From Brassicibacter mesophilus (lineage in GTDB: Bacteria; Bacillota; Clostridia; Tissierellales; Proteiniboraceae), in the NCBI RefSeq assembly GCF_050433385.1, contig NZ_JBNPXI010000029.1:1-49592 (forward strand): DNA of 49,592 nt. The letters are read 5' to 3'. The translations under genes and the position numbers were made by a program. Below, one piece after another: positions 35,811 through 45,155 of the stretch. The notes beneath the pieces are model-generated. The model was not told the DNA's origin, did no database searches, and saw nothing but the letters and a program-made list of their open reading frames with translations. Position 1 is the stretch's first letter, and every line of letters starts with the position of its first letter.

Positions 35811-36113
35811 AAAACTATTCCTCCCTTATTTTTTAATTTTAATTGTATTGTTCTTCTTTATTACTTATTTATTGCTTTATTTTCTAAGAACTTTCCTCAA
35901 TTTAGCCACCTCTTTTCCACAAAATATTCTCGTGTTTCTATATCGTATATTTCCCATTATTTCTAATATGTTACAATTTTAAAATATCATACTTATTCTT
36001 ATTTGTAAACTATCATAAAAAACCACATATCATATTCATCTATTCTCCTAATTGAATCATTGCTCCATTTGAATTATAGTTTATTATATAATAGTAAATA
36101 AGGGGTGTATAAT
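35811..36113. other. Intergenic region between divergent units
   Basis: About 300 nt of AT-rich sequence with no coding potential. A TATAAT at 36087-36092 is a likely -10 for the sugar-ABC ATPase gene. No repeat or terminator is visible, and the leftward promoter for the exported pair is not obvious. Confidence 0.4.
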
Positions 36114-37226
36114 ATGGCTAAAGTTGTATTGAAAAATATTAAAAAAGTATATCCTGGTAATGTTGTTGCAGTTAAAGATTTTAATATGGATATAGAGGAC
36201 AAGGAGTTTGTTGTACTTGTTGGTCCTTCTGGATGTGGAAAAACTACAACACTTAGAATGATAGCTGGTCTTGAGGAAATATCTGATGGTGAGCTTTACA
36301 TAGGAGACAAGCTTGTAAATGATGTAGCTCCTAAAGATAGAGATATAGCAATGGTTTTTCAAAACTATGCATTATATCCTCATATGACTGTTTATGATAA
36401 CATGGCTTTTGGATTAAAATTGAGAAAAATGCCTAAAGCAGAAATTGATGAAAAAGTTAGAGAAGCTGCAAGGATTCTAGATATTGAAAGTCTGTTAGAT
36501 CGTAAGCCTAAAGCTTTATCAGGCGGACAAAGACAAAGGGTAGCATTAGGTAGAGCTATAGTACGTCAACCAAAAGTATTTTTAATGGATGAACCTCTCT
36601 CAAACTTAGATGCAAAATTAAGAGTACAGATGAGAACTGAAATATCTAAACTCCACAATAAGCTCCAGACTACATTTGTTTATGTTACTCATGACCAAAC
36701 AGAAGCCATGACTATGGGAACTAGAATTGTTATAATGAAAGATGGATTTGTTCAACAGATTGACAGTCCACAAAATGCTTATGAACATCCTGCAAATAAA
36801 TTTGTTGCTGAGTTTATCGGTAGTCCACAGATGAACATTTTCGAAGGAAAAGTTGTATCTGATAATGATAAAGTTGTTCTTGTGTTACCAGATGGCAAAA
36901 CGTTTAATTTACCTAAAACTAAGCAATCTATTTTAAAAGAAAAAGGATATGTTAATAAAGAAATTTATATTGGTATAAGACCTGAGCATATAAAAGAGGT
37001 CAATGATACTCCATTAACTGATGAATATTCCAAGTTTTCTGCTACTATTGAAGTTACAGAAATGATGGGCTCTGAAACTTATCTTTATATGACTATATGT
37101 GGTAAACAGGTTGTTGCAATAGTTGATTCAAAGATAAATAAAAGAGTTGGTGATGAGGTAGAGCTCAGAGCAGACGGAAACAATATACACTTGTTTGATA
37201 TAGAAACTGAAAAAGCAATTTTTTAA
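36114..37226 (+). CDS. Sugar ABC transporter ATP-binding protein, MsmX/UgpC/MalK type
   Basis: The 370-residue protein has all ABC motifs: Walker A GPSGCGKTT, Q-loop VFQNYALYPHMTVYDNMAFG (in parts), signature LSGGQRQRVALGRAI, Walker B VFLMDEPLSNLD and THDQTEAMTMG. The MalK-type regulatory (TOBE/OB) C-terminal domain follows (about 240-370, FIGSPQMNIFEGKVV and GIRPEHI). In Firmicutes one MsmX-like ATPase often energises several carbohydrate importers whose permease genes lie elsewhere, as here. ATG at 36114 is chosen because AGGGGTG lies 6 nt before it; a GTG at 36105 would overlap that site. The next gene encodes a PucR/CdaR-type regulator. Confidence 0.9.
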   Translation: MAKVVLKNIKKVYPGNVVAVKDFNMDIEDKEFVVLVGPSGCGKTTTLRMIAGLEEISDGELYIGDKLVNDVAPKDRDIAMVFQNYALYPHMTVYDNMAFGLKLRKMPKAEIDEKVREAARILDIESLLDRKPKALSGGQRQRVALGRAIVRQPKVFLMDEPLSNLDAKLRVQMRTEISKLHNKLQTTFVYVTHDQTEAMTMGTRIVIMKDGFVQQIDSPQNAYEHPANKFVAEFIGSPQMNIFEGKVVSDNDKVVLVLPDGKTFNLPKTKQSILKEKGYVNKEIYIGIRPEHIKEVNDTPLTDEYSKFSATIEVTEMMGSETYLYMTICGKQVVAIVDSKINKRVGDEVELRADGNNIHLFDIETEKAIF

Positions 37227-37260
37227 TGTAATGAATATTAATTTAAAGAGGTAGAAAACA

Positions 37261-38262
37261 ATGAAATTACAAGAGACATTATCTAAAACATATAGTATCA
37301 TCAATAGAAACATAGTAGTTTTATCTAATACTGAAAAGGTTGTTTTTCCACATAATTTTAAGTTTAATATCCAATTTTCTGAACTAGCTGCTAATATAGA
37401 TAAAAATTATCTTGGGTATAATATCTATAGAGTTCAGAGTAATCAAAAAGAATTTTTTGTCTGTATACAGTCCAATAAATATAACTTAAATCAAACAACC
37501 CAATTAATACTATATATGATAGAAGCATCTCTTACAGAAGCCTCTACTTCTAATAAGTTATTACAAAGCATACTAGACAATAGGATTAGTAAGCAAGAGA
37601 TGCTTAGCTTCCATGAAGAATTTAGTAATTGGTTAGGCTGTTATCTAATATTAGTAGACTACTCTTATGAGCAAAAAGAAGAAATTAATGAAATTATAAT
37701 GCATTCATTAGATTTACAATTAATATTAGATTATAAAGGTAGCTTTCTAGTAATATCCAATGATGAAAATATTGAAGAAGCCTGTAATAACCTAGCTGAG
37801 AATATTTTATCTGATCTTTTTATTGAATGTACAGTTGCAATAGGTGGTATAATTGAATCAATAGAGAATTTGAAAAGCATATATATTAATTGTCTTCAGA
37901 CCCTTGATTTAAAGAAAAAATACAATCTATCCAATTATGTATTTAATTATGAAAAGATGATTATATATAGAATCATCTCTGACATGAGTACAGAACTAAA
38001 AAAGGATATCTTAAATAATGTTCTTGATTTAAAAGGTAGCGATATAATAGATGAAGAGATGGAAGCAACAATTGAAGCTTTTTTTAAGAATAACCTTAAT
38101 TTTACGGATACTGCAAAAAATATATTTATTCATAGAAATACTTTATTGTATCGGATTGACAAATTTCAAAAACATACTGGACTCGATTTGAAAAAATTCG
38201 AGGACAATTGGTTACTCAAATTAGCATGGCTTATTCGGCAAGAAAATAATAATGAAAAATAA
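37261..38262 (+). CDS. PucR/CdaR-type helix-turn-helix regulator
   Basis: The 333-residue protein has a C-terminal HTH_30 domain (about 275-325: FFKNNLNFTDTAKNIFIHRN, LLYRIDKFQKHTG), the signature of PucR/CdaR activators of purine, sugar-acid or amino-sugar pathways. The N-terminal 270 residues look like a degenerate GGDEF/sensor-like region without a recognisable ligand site. It lies 34 nt after the ATPase gene, with GAGGT before its ATG, so the two form an operon. Such a pair suggests that carbohydrate uptake energy is adjusted to a metabolite signal; the ligand is unknown. Confidence 0.8.
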   Translation: MKLQETLSKTYSIINRNIVVLSNTEKVVFPHNFKFNIQFSELAANIDKNYLGYNIYRVQSNQKEFFVCIQSNKYNLNQTTQLILYMIEASLTEASTSNKLLQSILDNRISKQEMLSFHEEFSNWLGCYLILVDYSYEQKEEINEIIMHSLDLQLILDYKGSFLVISNDENIEEACNNLAENILSDLFIECTVAIGGIIESIENLKSIYINCLQTLDLKKKYNLSNYVFNYEKMIIYRIISDMSTELKKDILNNVLDLKGSDIIDEEMEATIEAFFKNNLNFTDTAKNIFIHRNTLLYRIDKFQKHTGLDLKKFEDNWLLKLAWLIRQENNNEK

Positions 38263-38306
38263 AAACATCTACTGAAAATTATTATATTTTCAGTAGATGT
38301 TTTTTA
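38261..38306. terminator. Bidirectional terminator between the PucR/CdaR and haloperoxidase genes
   Basis: AAAAACATCTACTGAAAA pairs perfectly with TTTTCAGTAGATGTTTTT around a 9-nt loop, with T-runs in both directions. Confidence 0.85.
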
Positions 38307-39935
38307 TTAAATTATTATAGTAGTACCATCAAATTTAGTAAATGAAAAACCACTAAATTTTTCATTGTAAGTATTCCTATAATCTTGAAGAATACCAATA
38401 GCAACAGCTTCACCTAGCTTTAGTCCCTCAGCTCCATCTGAACGCCAGTGAACTCCTGCAAAATCACGACCAAGTGATATATTAGAAGCAAGTTTGTTCA
38501 ATTCTCCTCCTAGAGTCAAAGTTTCATCTGAATAAGGAAGTAAGCATTGACCATCATAGCTAGCAATTACTGGATTTGGAATTATAAAAGACTCATCAAA
38601 AAATGCTTTTAACATAGTGACTCCAGCTCCAACAATACAGGCATGACCAGCTGGATATGCGGTATGAGTAGGGCAGCCCTCTGCATAAGCCATAGGTAGC
38701 AAATATGAGCCATATATACTATAAACATTAGAAACTGCCTTTGAATCAAGTAATTCAGAGTTAATAGGATAACTAGTAACACCTATTAAATTATTCTGGA
38801 TACGTCCTCCAAATTCTTCAGGACGTAGTCTTCTATGAACCAAAAATTTTTGAAACCATGCAGCTTCTAGCGCTACTCTTGCAGCATGAGTCACCAAATC
38901 TAAAATATGAGCAGCTCCAAAGGTAATAAAACCCAACTGAGTTTTTGAACATAGATATGGATTTTCTGCGGCAATCGCTTTTGGTCCATAACTCATCAAA
39001 ATCAAACATGCATCTAGGACACCTTGATAAGTATAATCTCGGTGAACCCATTCGCCTAAGTCACGTCCATTTCGAATATAACGATATATTGAATCGAATT
39101 TATTGTTTTCAGATGGATATCCTCCATTCTGAATATTTAGCCATTCATCATACACAGTCATATGGTCGTCTCCAGCTTCTGTAGTACGATATCGTTGGCT
39201 AACTGATTTTGCACCAAACGGTACTTCTTTCCATAGGAATTGAGAAATATAAGGTCCTTTAATATCACTAGGAGTATTGCCACGAAATAACGTACCTGTA
39301 GTGACCTCTCCATGAACTTTAGGACCACGAAAATCAGTAAATTTAGATAAATCTGAAGCAGCAGCAATTGTAAGTGAATTAGAGTCATACTCTGTAAAAG
39401 GTACATCCCTAGTAAGCGCCTGCCAATAGTTTTCAGCCATCTCACTGGCAATCCAAGCGCTATTAAAGGCTGGTGCTGCAATCATGCTCAAATGATGAGA
39501 ATCTGGTCCTGTTAAGTCATATGCATATGCAGCTTGAGGGTTAACAAACTTAGTAACTCCTCCTAAGGGTATGTCTTCAAAGCTATCATTGTTACCAGTC
39601 GTTAAAGCCTTAATCCAATATCTGTATGCATTAACATCAACTTCACCAAGTTCATTATGAGGCAATGCCTTAGAGTAGTTCCCAATTTTATTAGCATATA
39701 AATCCTCATCTCCATTGCATGGATGTCCTGGTAGCGGCAGATTCTTTTGAAATAGTGCCGCATCTTTTCGAATAATAAATGACTCTTCTCGACGTTGTAG
39801 TTCAGTTAGCGGACCTATTTCACATGATTCTCCAAGAGTTGTTTGTGTATTCAAATCATCTACTTGTTTTTCTACTCTCTTATCAAGCTGTTCTATTTCT
39901 ATTTCATCATTATCAACGACTTTATTCATATCCAT
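38307..39935 (-). CDS. Vanadium-dependent haloperoxidase-like protein
   Basis: The 542-residue protein belongs to the vanadium haloperoxidase/PAP2 superfamily. It shows the three vanadate-site blocks: KFLVHRRLRPEEFGGR (about 361-376), AYPAGHACIVGAG (about 425-437), and GRDFAGVHWRSDGAEGLKLGE (about 488-508, with the His that ligates vanadium). In characterised enzymes the middle block is usually PSGHA; here the Ser is Ala (PAGHA), which may affect halide preference or activity. No signal peptide is visible. Such enzymes use hydrogen peroxide to oxidise halides, which is unexpected in an apparent anaerobe. It has its own ribosome site (GAGGGTGG) and appears to be a single-gene unit. A phosphatase or detoxifying role is also possible. 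Confidence 0.85.
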   Translation of the reverse strand: MDMNKVVDNDEIEIEQLDKRVEKQVDDLNTQTTLGESCEIGPLTELQRREESFIIRKDAALFQKNLPLPGHPCNGDEDLYANKIGNYSKALPHNELGEVDVNAYRYWIKALTTGNNDSFEDIPLGGVTKFVNPQAAYAYDLTGPDSHHLSMIAAPAFNSAWIASEMAENYWQALTRDVPFTEYDSNSLTIAAASDLSKFTDFRGPKVHGEVTTGTLFRGNTPSDIKGPYISQFLWKEVPFGAKSVSQRYRTTEAGDDHMTVYDEWLNIQNGGYPSENNKFDSIYRYIRNGRDLGEWVHRDYTYQGVLDACLILMSYGPKAIAAENPYLCSKTQLGFITFGAAHILDLVTHAARVALEAAWFQKFLVHRRLRPEEFGGRIQNNLIGVTSYPINSELLDSKAVSNVYSIYGSYLLPMAYAEGCPTHTAYPAGHACIVGAGVTMLKAFFDESFIIPNPVIASYDGQCLLPYSDETLTLGGELNKLASNISLGRDFAGVHWRSDGAEGLKLGEAVAIGILQDYRNTYNEKFSGFSFTKFDGTTIII

Positions 39936-40074
39936 TTTACCACCCTCTCCGATTATTTAGAAAGAATTGCCATTTATTACCGATATTCATAATTCTGCCT
40001 AGTATAAACTATGCACTGAGGGAGATAAAAGGTTACTGCTGAATACTTAAGTATTTTGCTTTCAATTGTTTTTT

Positions 40075-41589
40075 CTATTTAATTATCAATAAGAATACTA
40101 GTGCCGCAGTTGCTATACTTAAAAAGTTTATTATATCATTATTAAATATAGTATATCCTCTAATAAGTGTAGTAGGTTTACCATTAAGCTCTGCTTTCTC
40201 TGTTTCTTTACCTTCATCTTCTGAATAATATATGCCTTGAATAGTGGCGCCTAGCATTGAATCTATCATTCCTCCAAGGAATCCACCAAGAGTAATGAAC
40301 AAAAACATATCCATAAGACTATAGTCTGCTATCTTCACTCTGCTTAATACTAATGCTATCACAGAAACAAAACCTATGAGTGTTGAGCCTAATAAAGCTG
40401 CTAAGGTGCCTAAGCCACTTATAGCTCCAGAAGTTCCCTTATCAACTCGTCTAAATGTTCTAAGTGAAATTGGCTTTCTATTGTTTAATACACCTAGCTC
40501 AGTTGCCCATGTATCCGCATTAGCAGCAGCAAAAGCTATTCCTATGAGTATTAAAAAAATGCTGTTGTCAGTATAAAAATATATTAAAGAATAGATTAAT
40601 CCTACTCCACCGTTTGCAAACACTTGGAAAATATCTCTGTTACCAGTTTTATCAAACTGTTTTGAAACAACTGACTTTTTGCTTTTTTTAAAGTGACTTA
40701 ATATGCTTGAAGATACAAAAAATAAAATCATAAGTACAGAGCTATAAAGTCCTCCAGAAGCAAATATTAAGACTCCCATAACTATGGCTCCAATAGACCC
40801 ACTTAATGTTAAGGATTTCTTTTGGTAAGCCACATAAGCTATAATACTGCTAAAAATAAGTCCTAGTGCTCCTCTATAATAAAAATCTAAAGTGCTGCTG
40901 TCCTTTATTGTAAATAATAAATAATATGAAATTAAAGTACTTAATATAGGTACAGATAGATTGTCTAGTCCATAAGGGGTAAATGCCTCTAATAAAGTTG
41001 CTGCTACTCCTATGATCAAGCTAATTTGTATATTTATTATGCTAAGCCCATTAAAAGAAACTAACAGCACTAATGTAACAAAAAAAGAAAAGATTAGCAT
41101 AGCTATTGAACCTTCAATAGTCTTACTATTGTTAATCACTTTATATCTTCTCTCTCCAAATTTTTTTCCTATAATTGCTGCGAAACCATCACCGTATCCC
41201 ATTATCAATATTCCTATAGCCCCAAGATATTTAATATCTTGTGAAATGAACCCGCCACTCCATGTTATTAAAATTAAAGTCAATAGTGATATAGGAAAAT
41301 AGACTGTTCCTAAATCAGACTTACCTTCATTCCTCTCCATACTCTTGATTAAATCTTTCTTATAAGAAAAATAGTTCAGTATTATAAAGAGAATAGGAGG
41401 AATTATGGCAAATTGAATCTTATCTATTATAACCATTGCTAAAATCCACCAATGCGACACCCCAATGTGGATAAATTTTCTTGTAGCTTCATTAGTGTAA
41501 TTAGCTTTTTTCTTTAAAATCTCTGATATTACAATTATCAGAATCACAAAACCTACTGATAAAAAAACTCCTATTATGTCATTAAGCAC
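40075..41589 (-). CDS. Fused polyprenol/phytol-kinase-like (VTE5) and DUF92 (VTE6-like) membrane protein
   Basis: About 504 residues from the chosen start, all membrane-spanning. The first half (about 1-215) fits the dolichol/phytol kinase family: TRKFIHIGVSHWW, then GYGDGFAAIIGKKFGERRY, SKTIEGSIAML and EAFTPYGLDNLSVPIL. The second half (about 235-500) is DUF92, with ADTWATELGVL, RRVDKGTSGAIS and GGFLGGMIDSMLGA. In plants VTE5 phosphorylates phytol and VTE6 (DUF92) adds the second phosphate. The fusion therefore looks like a two-step salvage enzyme that turns a free isoprenoid alcohol into its diphosphate. I start at GTG 41589, because GGAGAGGG lies 5 nt before it; an in-frame TTG at 41637 has an overlapping ribosome site. 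Substrate inferred. Confidence 0.82.
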   Translation of the reverse strand: MLNDIIGVFLSVGFVILIIVISEILKKKANYTNEATRKFIHIGVSHWWILAMVIIDKIQFAIIPPILFIILNYFSYKKDLIKSMERNEGKSDLGTVYFPISLLTLILITWSGGFISQDIKYLGAIGILIMGYGDGFAAIIGKKFGERRYKVINNSKTIEGSIAMLIFSFFVTLVLLVSFNGLSIINIQISLIIGVAATLLEAFTPYGLDNLSVPILSTLISYYLLFTIKDSSTLDFYYRGALGLIFSSIIAYVAYQKKSLTLSGSIGAIVMGVLIFASGGLYSSVLMILFFVSSSILSHFKKSKKSVVSKQFDKTGNRDIFQVFANGGVGLIYSLIYFYTDNSIFLILIGIAFAAANADTWATELGVLNNRKPISLRTFRRVDKGTSGAISGLGTLAALLGSTLIGFVSVIALVLSRVKIADYSLMDMFLFITLGGFLGGMIDSMLGATIQGIYYSEDEGKETEKAELNGKPTTLIRGYTIFNNDIINFLSIATAALVFLLIIK

Positions 41590-41695
41590 ATATACCCTCT
41601 CCAAATCTTTGTTTTTTCTTGTGTCTTTAATACCCAACTCCTATTTTACCATTTGAAACCATCAAAATAAAGCAAGATTTCTAAATGTTTACTAT

Positions 41696-41733
41696 CAAAA
41701 CAAAAGACTAAGGGTGCTGTACCCTAGTCTTTG
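41696..41733 (-). terminator. Terminator after the GIY-YIG gene
   Basis: AAAGACTAAGGGT pairs with ACCCTAGTCTTT (one bulge) around a 5-nt loop. The stem overlaps the stop codon region of the GIY-YIG gene, and a T-rich stretch follows on the minus strand. Confidence 0.7.
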
Positions 41734-41972
41734 TACGCATTAATCAATTCTATTTTCTGTTCTCTTGACAATTTCTTGATTTCACACTCTCTTTTCATAG
41801 CCTGCCGCTTTGTATCATATTCTTCAAGATGCTTTAATATAATTGGATTCCTGCCACGTGTGTATTTAGCACCTTTGCCTTCATTATGCTCAATAATCCT
41901 TCTATTAATATCTGTTGTCCATCCTGTATAAAATGTTCCATCGCTACACTCTACAATGTAAACATAATTCAT
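41724..41972 (-). CDS. GIY-YIG nuclease family protein (UPF0213/YhbQ-like)
   Basis: The 82-residue, single-domain protein starts YVYIVECSDGTFYTGWTTDINRRIIEHNEGKGAKYTRGRNPI (in parts). It carries the GIY-YIG core (Y-x-Y, then GW, and the R-x-x-x-H pattern) and a late Glu-rich helix with the catalytic Glu region ECEIKKLSREQK. The family has structure-specific endonuclease relatives; the cellular role of UPF0213 proteins is not settled. ATG at 41972 is chosen because AAAAGGA lies 9 nt upstream; a TTG at 41981 overlaps the ribosome site. It follows the topoisomerase III gene by 65 nt. Confidence 0.87.
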   Translation of the reverse strand: MNYVYIVECSDGTFYTGWTTDINRRIIEHNEGKGAKYTRGRNPIILKHLEEYDTKRQAMKRECEIKKLSREQKIELINAYKD

Positions 41973-42037
41973 TATCTTCAATCCTTTTTATAGAATATAT
42001 TGCTTGCTTATTTATCACATTTAATTCATCAAATTAT

Positions 42038-44224
42038 TTATTGAAGTTTCAATTTAGCTAAAGCATCCGCAAGCGCAGAGTTAATTGGTTCATCATTCTT
42101 CTTTTTTTGCTCTTTAAGATACTTAGATACTTCTTTTTTGGAGCTTATGTTGTTTTGCTTTTTCTTTCTTTGATTAAATGCAGTGAGTTTCTCCCTATGT
42201 CCGCAGCTACAAATAAAAATTTGTCCTTCTCCTTCACCGCGAAGTTCCAGCTTTTTATGACAATTCGGACATCGAGCATTTGTAATTTTAGAAATACCTT
42301 TTCTATATCCACATTCTCTATCTTGGCAAACAAGCATCTTACCTTTCTTACCTTTTACCTCCAGCATGTATTTCCCACACTCAGGACATTTATTTTTTGT
42401 CAAATTATTATGTTTAAACGTAGCTTGACTATATTTTATTTCATCTACTATCTTTTCAGTATAATTCTTGATCTCACTAATAAAAGCATGTTTGTTCAGT
42501 GAGCCTTTAGCTATGAGCTCCAATTTTTGTTCCCAAGCTCCTGTTAATGCAGGAGATTTTAAGTCCTCAGGTACTAACTCGAGAAGCTGTTTACCTTTGG
42601 ATGTAATGTATATATCCTTACCTTTTTTTTCAATCAAGAAGCTATTAAACAGTTTCTCAATGATATCAGCTCTAGTTGCTACTGTTCCAATCCCACCTGT
42701 CTTATCAATGATCTTAATTAAGTATTTATCTTCAGTAGACATATATTTGATTGGGTTTTCCATAGCTGATAGTAAGCTTCCTTCATTAAACAATGCAGGT
42801 GGCTTTGTCTCTCCATTAGTTTGAATAATATTAGTTATATTTAATACATCATCATTATCTACATTAGGTAAACTCTGCTCAGTAATATCATCATTCGTAT
42901 CATCGTTAATATTATTATCGTATACTTCCTTCCAACCATAACTTATAATAATTTTACCTTTAGCTATAAAGATTTCATTTTCTATCTTAGTCTTAATAGT
43001 TGTTTGTTCGTACTCAAAAGGACAACATAATATAGCTATAAAGCGCTTAATAACTAGATCATATATTTTTCTTTCCTTATCACTTAATCTGTCTAAGAAA
43101 ACTGTCTGCTCTGTAGGTATAATAGCATGATGGTCTGTAACTTTACTATTGTCAACAAAATGTTTGTTTGTTTTTATTGGATTTTTTAAAATCTTAGAAG
43201 CTATTACTCTATAAGTTCCTACATTGCATGCTCTTACTCTATCTTTTAAAGTATCAATAATATCATTAGAAATATATCTAGAATCTGTTCTAGGATAAGT
43301 TAAAACCTTATGATTTTCATATAATCTTTGCATAATAGAAAGTGTCTCTTTCGCAGAGTAACCATAGAGCCTATTTGCATCTCTTTGAAGCTCTGTCAGA
43401 TTATATAGCTGAGGAGAAAAGCTTTTTTTGAGAGTTTTATCTACTTCCACTATCTTTATTGATTTATTTCTAATTCTATTTAATATGTCATCGCATTTCT
43501 TCTTATCAAATGTTTTGAAATCTTTTGTTTCACTATCTTGCCATATAAATTTTAAGTTATTACTTACTGCAGTAATCCCATAAAAAGTCCTTGGTTTAAA
43601 GTTGCGAATCTCCTCTTCCCTTTTCGCAATCATCGCTAAAGTAGGTGTCTGTACACGTCCACAAGAAAGCTGAGCATTATGCCTACACGTCAACGCTCTC
43701 GTAGCATTTATCCCTACTAGCCAATCTGCTTCAGCTCGAGCAACAGCTGAAGAATACAAGTTTTCATATAAAGTCCCATCTTTAAGATGATTAAATCCAT
43801 CTTTAATAGCTTTATCTGTAACAGATGAAATCCAAAGACGTTTAATAGGTTTCTTCACCTTAACCTTTTCAATAATCCATCTTCCGACAAGCTCTCCTTC
43901 GCGTCCGGCATCTGTAGCTAAAACAATTTCTTCAACATCTTTTCTATGCATTTGATCTTTTACAATACTAAATTGTTTTCTACTTTGCTTAATAACCACT
44001 AACTCCATATTAGAAGGTAGCATTGGTAAGTATTCAATTTTCCATTCCTTATATTTATTGTCATAAGCTTCTGGGTCAGCTAAGGTGACTAAATGTCCTA
44101 GTGCCCAAGTAACAATATATCTATTACCTTCTATATATCCATTTCCCTTTTTGTTACAGTTTAAAACTCTCGCTATATCCCTACCAACTGAGGGCTTTTC
44201 AGCTAATACTAGTATTTTTTTCAT
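42038..44224 (-). CDS. topB: DNA topoisomerase III
   Basis: The 728-residue type IA topoisomerase begins MKKILVLAEKPSVGRDIAR. The TOPRIM domain has the catalytic VLATDAGREGELVGR (about 98-112). The active-site Tyr is in LTYPRTDSRYIS (about 310). The core also has GLPxP-like and QLSCGRVQTPTLAMI motifs. C-terminal zinc ribbons (CPECGKYM, CQDRECGYRKG, CPNCHKKL, CSCGHRE) bind single-stranded DNA. It decatenates and relaxes negative supercoils. The start at 44224 has AAGGA 8 nt upstream. The length is close to Gram-positive TopB (about 720-730). It is followed by the GIY-YIG gene. Confidence 0.95.
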   Translation of the reverse strand: MKKILVLAEKPSVGRDIARVLNCNKKGNGYIEGNRYIVTWALGHLVTLADPEAYDNKYKEWKIEYLPMLPSNMELVVIKQSRKQFSIVKDQMHRKDVEEIVLATDAGREGELVGRWIIEKVKVKKPIKRLWISSVTDKAIKDGFNHLKDGTLYENLYSSAVARAEADWLVGINATRALTCRHNAQLSCGRVQTPTLAMIAKREEEIRNFKPRTFYGITAVSNNLKFIWQDSETKDFKTFDKKKCDDILNRIRNKSIKIVEVDKTLKKSFSPQLYNLTELQRDANRLYGYSAKETLSIMQRLYENHKVLTYPRTDSRYISNDIIDTLKDRVRACNVGTYRVIASKILKNPIKTNKHFVDNSKVTDHHAIIPTEQTVFLDRLSDKERKIYDLVIKRFIAILCCPFEYEQTTIKTKIENEIFIAKGKIIISYGWKEVYDNNINDDTNDDITEQSLPNVDNDDVLNITNIIQTNGETKPPALFNEGSLLSAMENPIKYMSTEDKYLIKIIDKTGGIGTVATRADIIEKLFNSFLIEKKGKDIYITSKGKQLLELVPEDLKSPALTGAWEQKLELIAKGSLNKHAFISEIKNYTEKIVDEIKYSQATFKHNNLTKNKCPECGKYMLEVKGKKGKMLVCQDRECGYRKGISKITNARCPNCHKKLELRGEGEGQIFICSCGHREKLTAFNQRKKKQNNISSKKEVSKYLKEQKKKNDEPINSALADALAKLKLQ

Positions 44225-44531
44225 ATTCACAGTCCTTTCAGAATAACTATCCTAATATTATCATAAATCATTCAATGAGTCGATTATTACATATTCCTTG
44301 TTCATGAAAAAAAGATGAGAGTATAATCTCATCTTTTCAAGTCTTTGATAATTGTATTTATGCCAAGCTACTTTAAATCATAAATTATGGTTACTTACTT
44401 TGAAGCACTAATCATAATAATTTGAATCGTCTAATATTCAAACTTAGCAATGCTCTATTTCATATCCTCAGCTAGCTCAACTAATGCTTCTCTTGCATTT
44501 GAATTTCTAATTGTATTCCTCTAACTAAATT
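44225..44531. other. Intergenic region with a terminator and possible coding remnant
   Basis: It holds the terminator at 44307-44338 and, at about 44460-44525 on the minus strand, a short readable stretch ending NAREALVELAEDMK and a stop. The stretch has no start codon or ribosome site in frame and may be a decayed gene end. Nothing else is evident. Confidence 0.35.
44307..44338 (-). terminator. Terminator downstream of the repeat-HTH gene
   Basis: AAAAGATGAGA pairs with TCTCATCTTTT around a 6-nt loop and is followed by a T-run on the minus strand. Confidence 0.75.
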
Positions 44532-45155
44532 TTAATCACTAAGATAGTTTTCATTGTTAATGGTTCTTCTTTTATAATATTTTACTCTATCATATTTGAT
44601 CTTTTCTTCAAACCATTCAGGCAATATAAAGGAAGTGTGAACATATCCCTTAATTAAATCTACTTTAGCCTGTATTGAGTTCCACTTTTCGGGATACTCT
44701 TTTAGAAATAAAACAAAATGTTCTGGCTTAATTTGAAATATTTTTTTTCCACCAAATCTTCGTCCTTTTATATAGCCATCTCTAGCCCATCTATATATTA
44801 AGTTTGGATCTTTATTTAATAAATAGCCAATATCACCAGTTGTTAAAAACTCCCCATTACCTATTCTTGAAGGTCCTAATTGAAGTTCTGTTGCCTTTTT
44901 TTTAATAGAGCTATGGCTCCTATTTAATACTTCTGCTATCCGTTCTGGCGAATATACTCCCCATTTTTCAGTTAAAAAATTTATTTCTTCTATCGTCCAT
45001 TTTTTTGTAGTCATTGTTAGATTTAAACGTTTTGCTTTCTTAAATACAGAATCTGATGTTCTATGTAACTTATTTGCTATTTCGCTTATGCTCTCTATTC
45101 CATAATTGTTGATTAAATATTCAACTTCATATTCTGTCCATTTCTTATAAGCCAT
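44532..45155 (-). CDS. DNA-binding protein with two Myb/SANT-like repeats and a third HTH
   Basis: The 207-residue protein has two homologous helix-turn-helix units: residues about 1-47 (KKWTEYEVEYLINNYG...IANKLHRTSDSVFKKAKRL) and about 50-93 (KKWTIEEINFLTEKWG...IAEVLNRSHSSIKKKATEL). A third segment (about 107-155, LTTGDIGYLLNKDPNLIYRWARDGYIKGRR) looks like an excisionase/MerR-type winged helix. Tandem Myb-like repeats of this sort occur in Firmicutes and phage regulators. The ATG has GGGGGAA about 10 nt upstream. It stands alone between terminators; its target is unknown. Confidence 0.72.
   Translation of the reverse strand: MAYKKWTEYEVEYLINNYGIESISEIANKLHRTSDSVFKKAKRLNLTMTTKKWTIEEINFLTEKWGVYSPERIAEVLNRSHSSIKKKATELQLGPSRIGNGEFLTTGDIGYLLNKDPNLIYRWARDGYIKGRRFGGKKIFQIKPEHFVLFLKEYPEKWNSIQAKVDLIKGYVHTSFILPEWFEEKIKYDRVKYYKRRTINNENYLSD

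Noticed and set aside
44460..44525. Readable minus-strand stretch ending NAREALVELAEDMK
   Set aside because: It has an upstream in-frame stop, no start codon and no ribosome site; too short to call a gene, though it could be a remnant.
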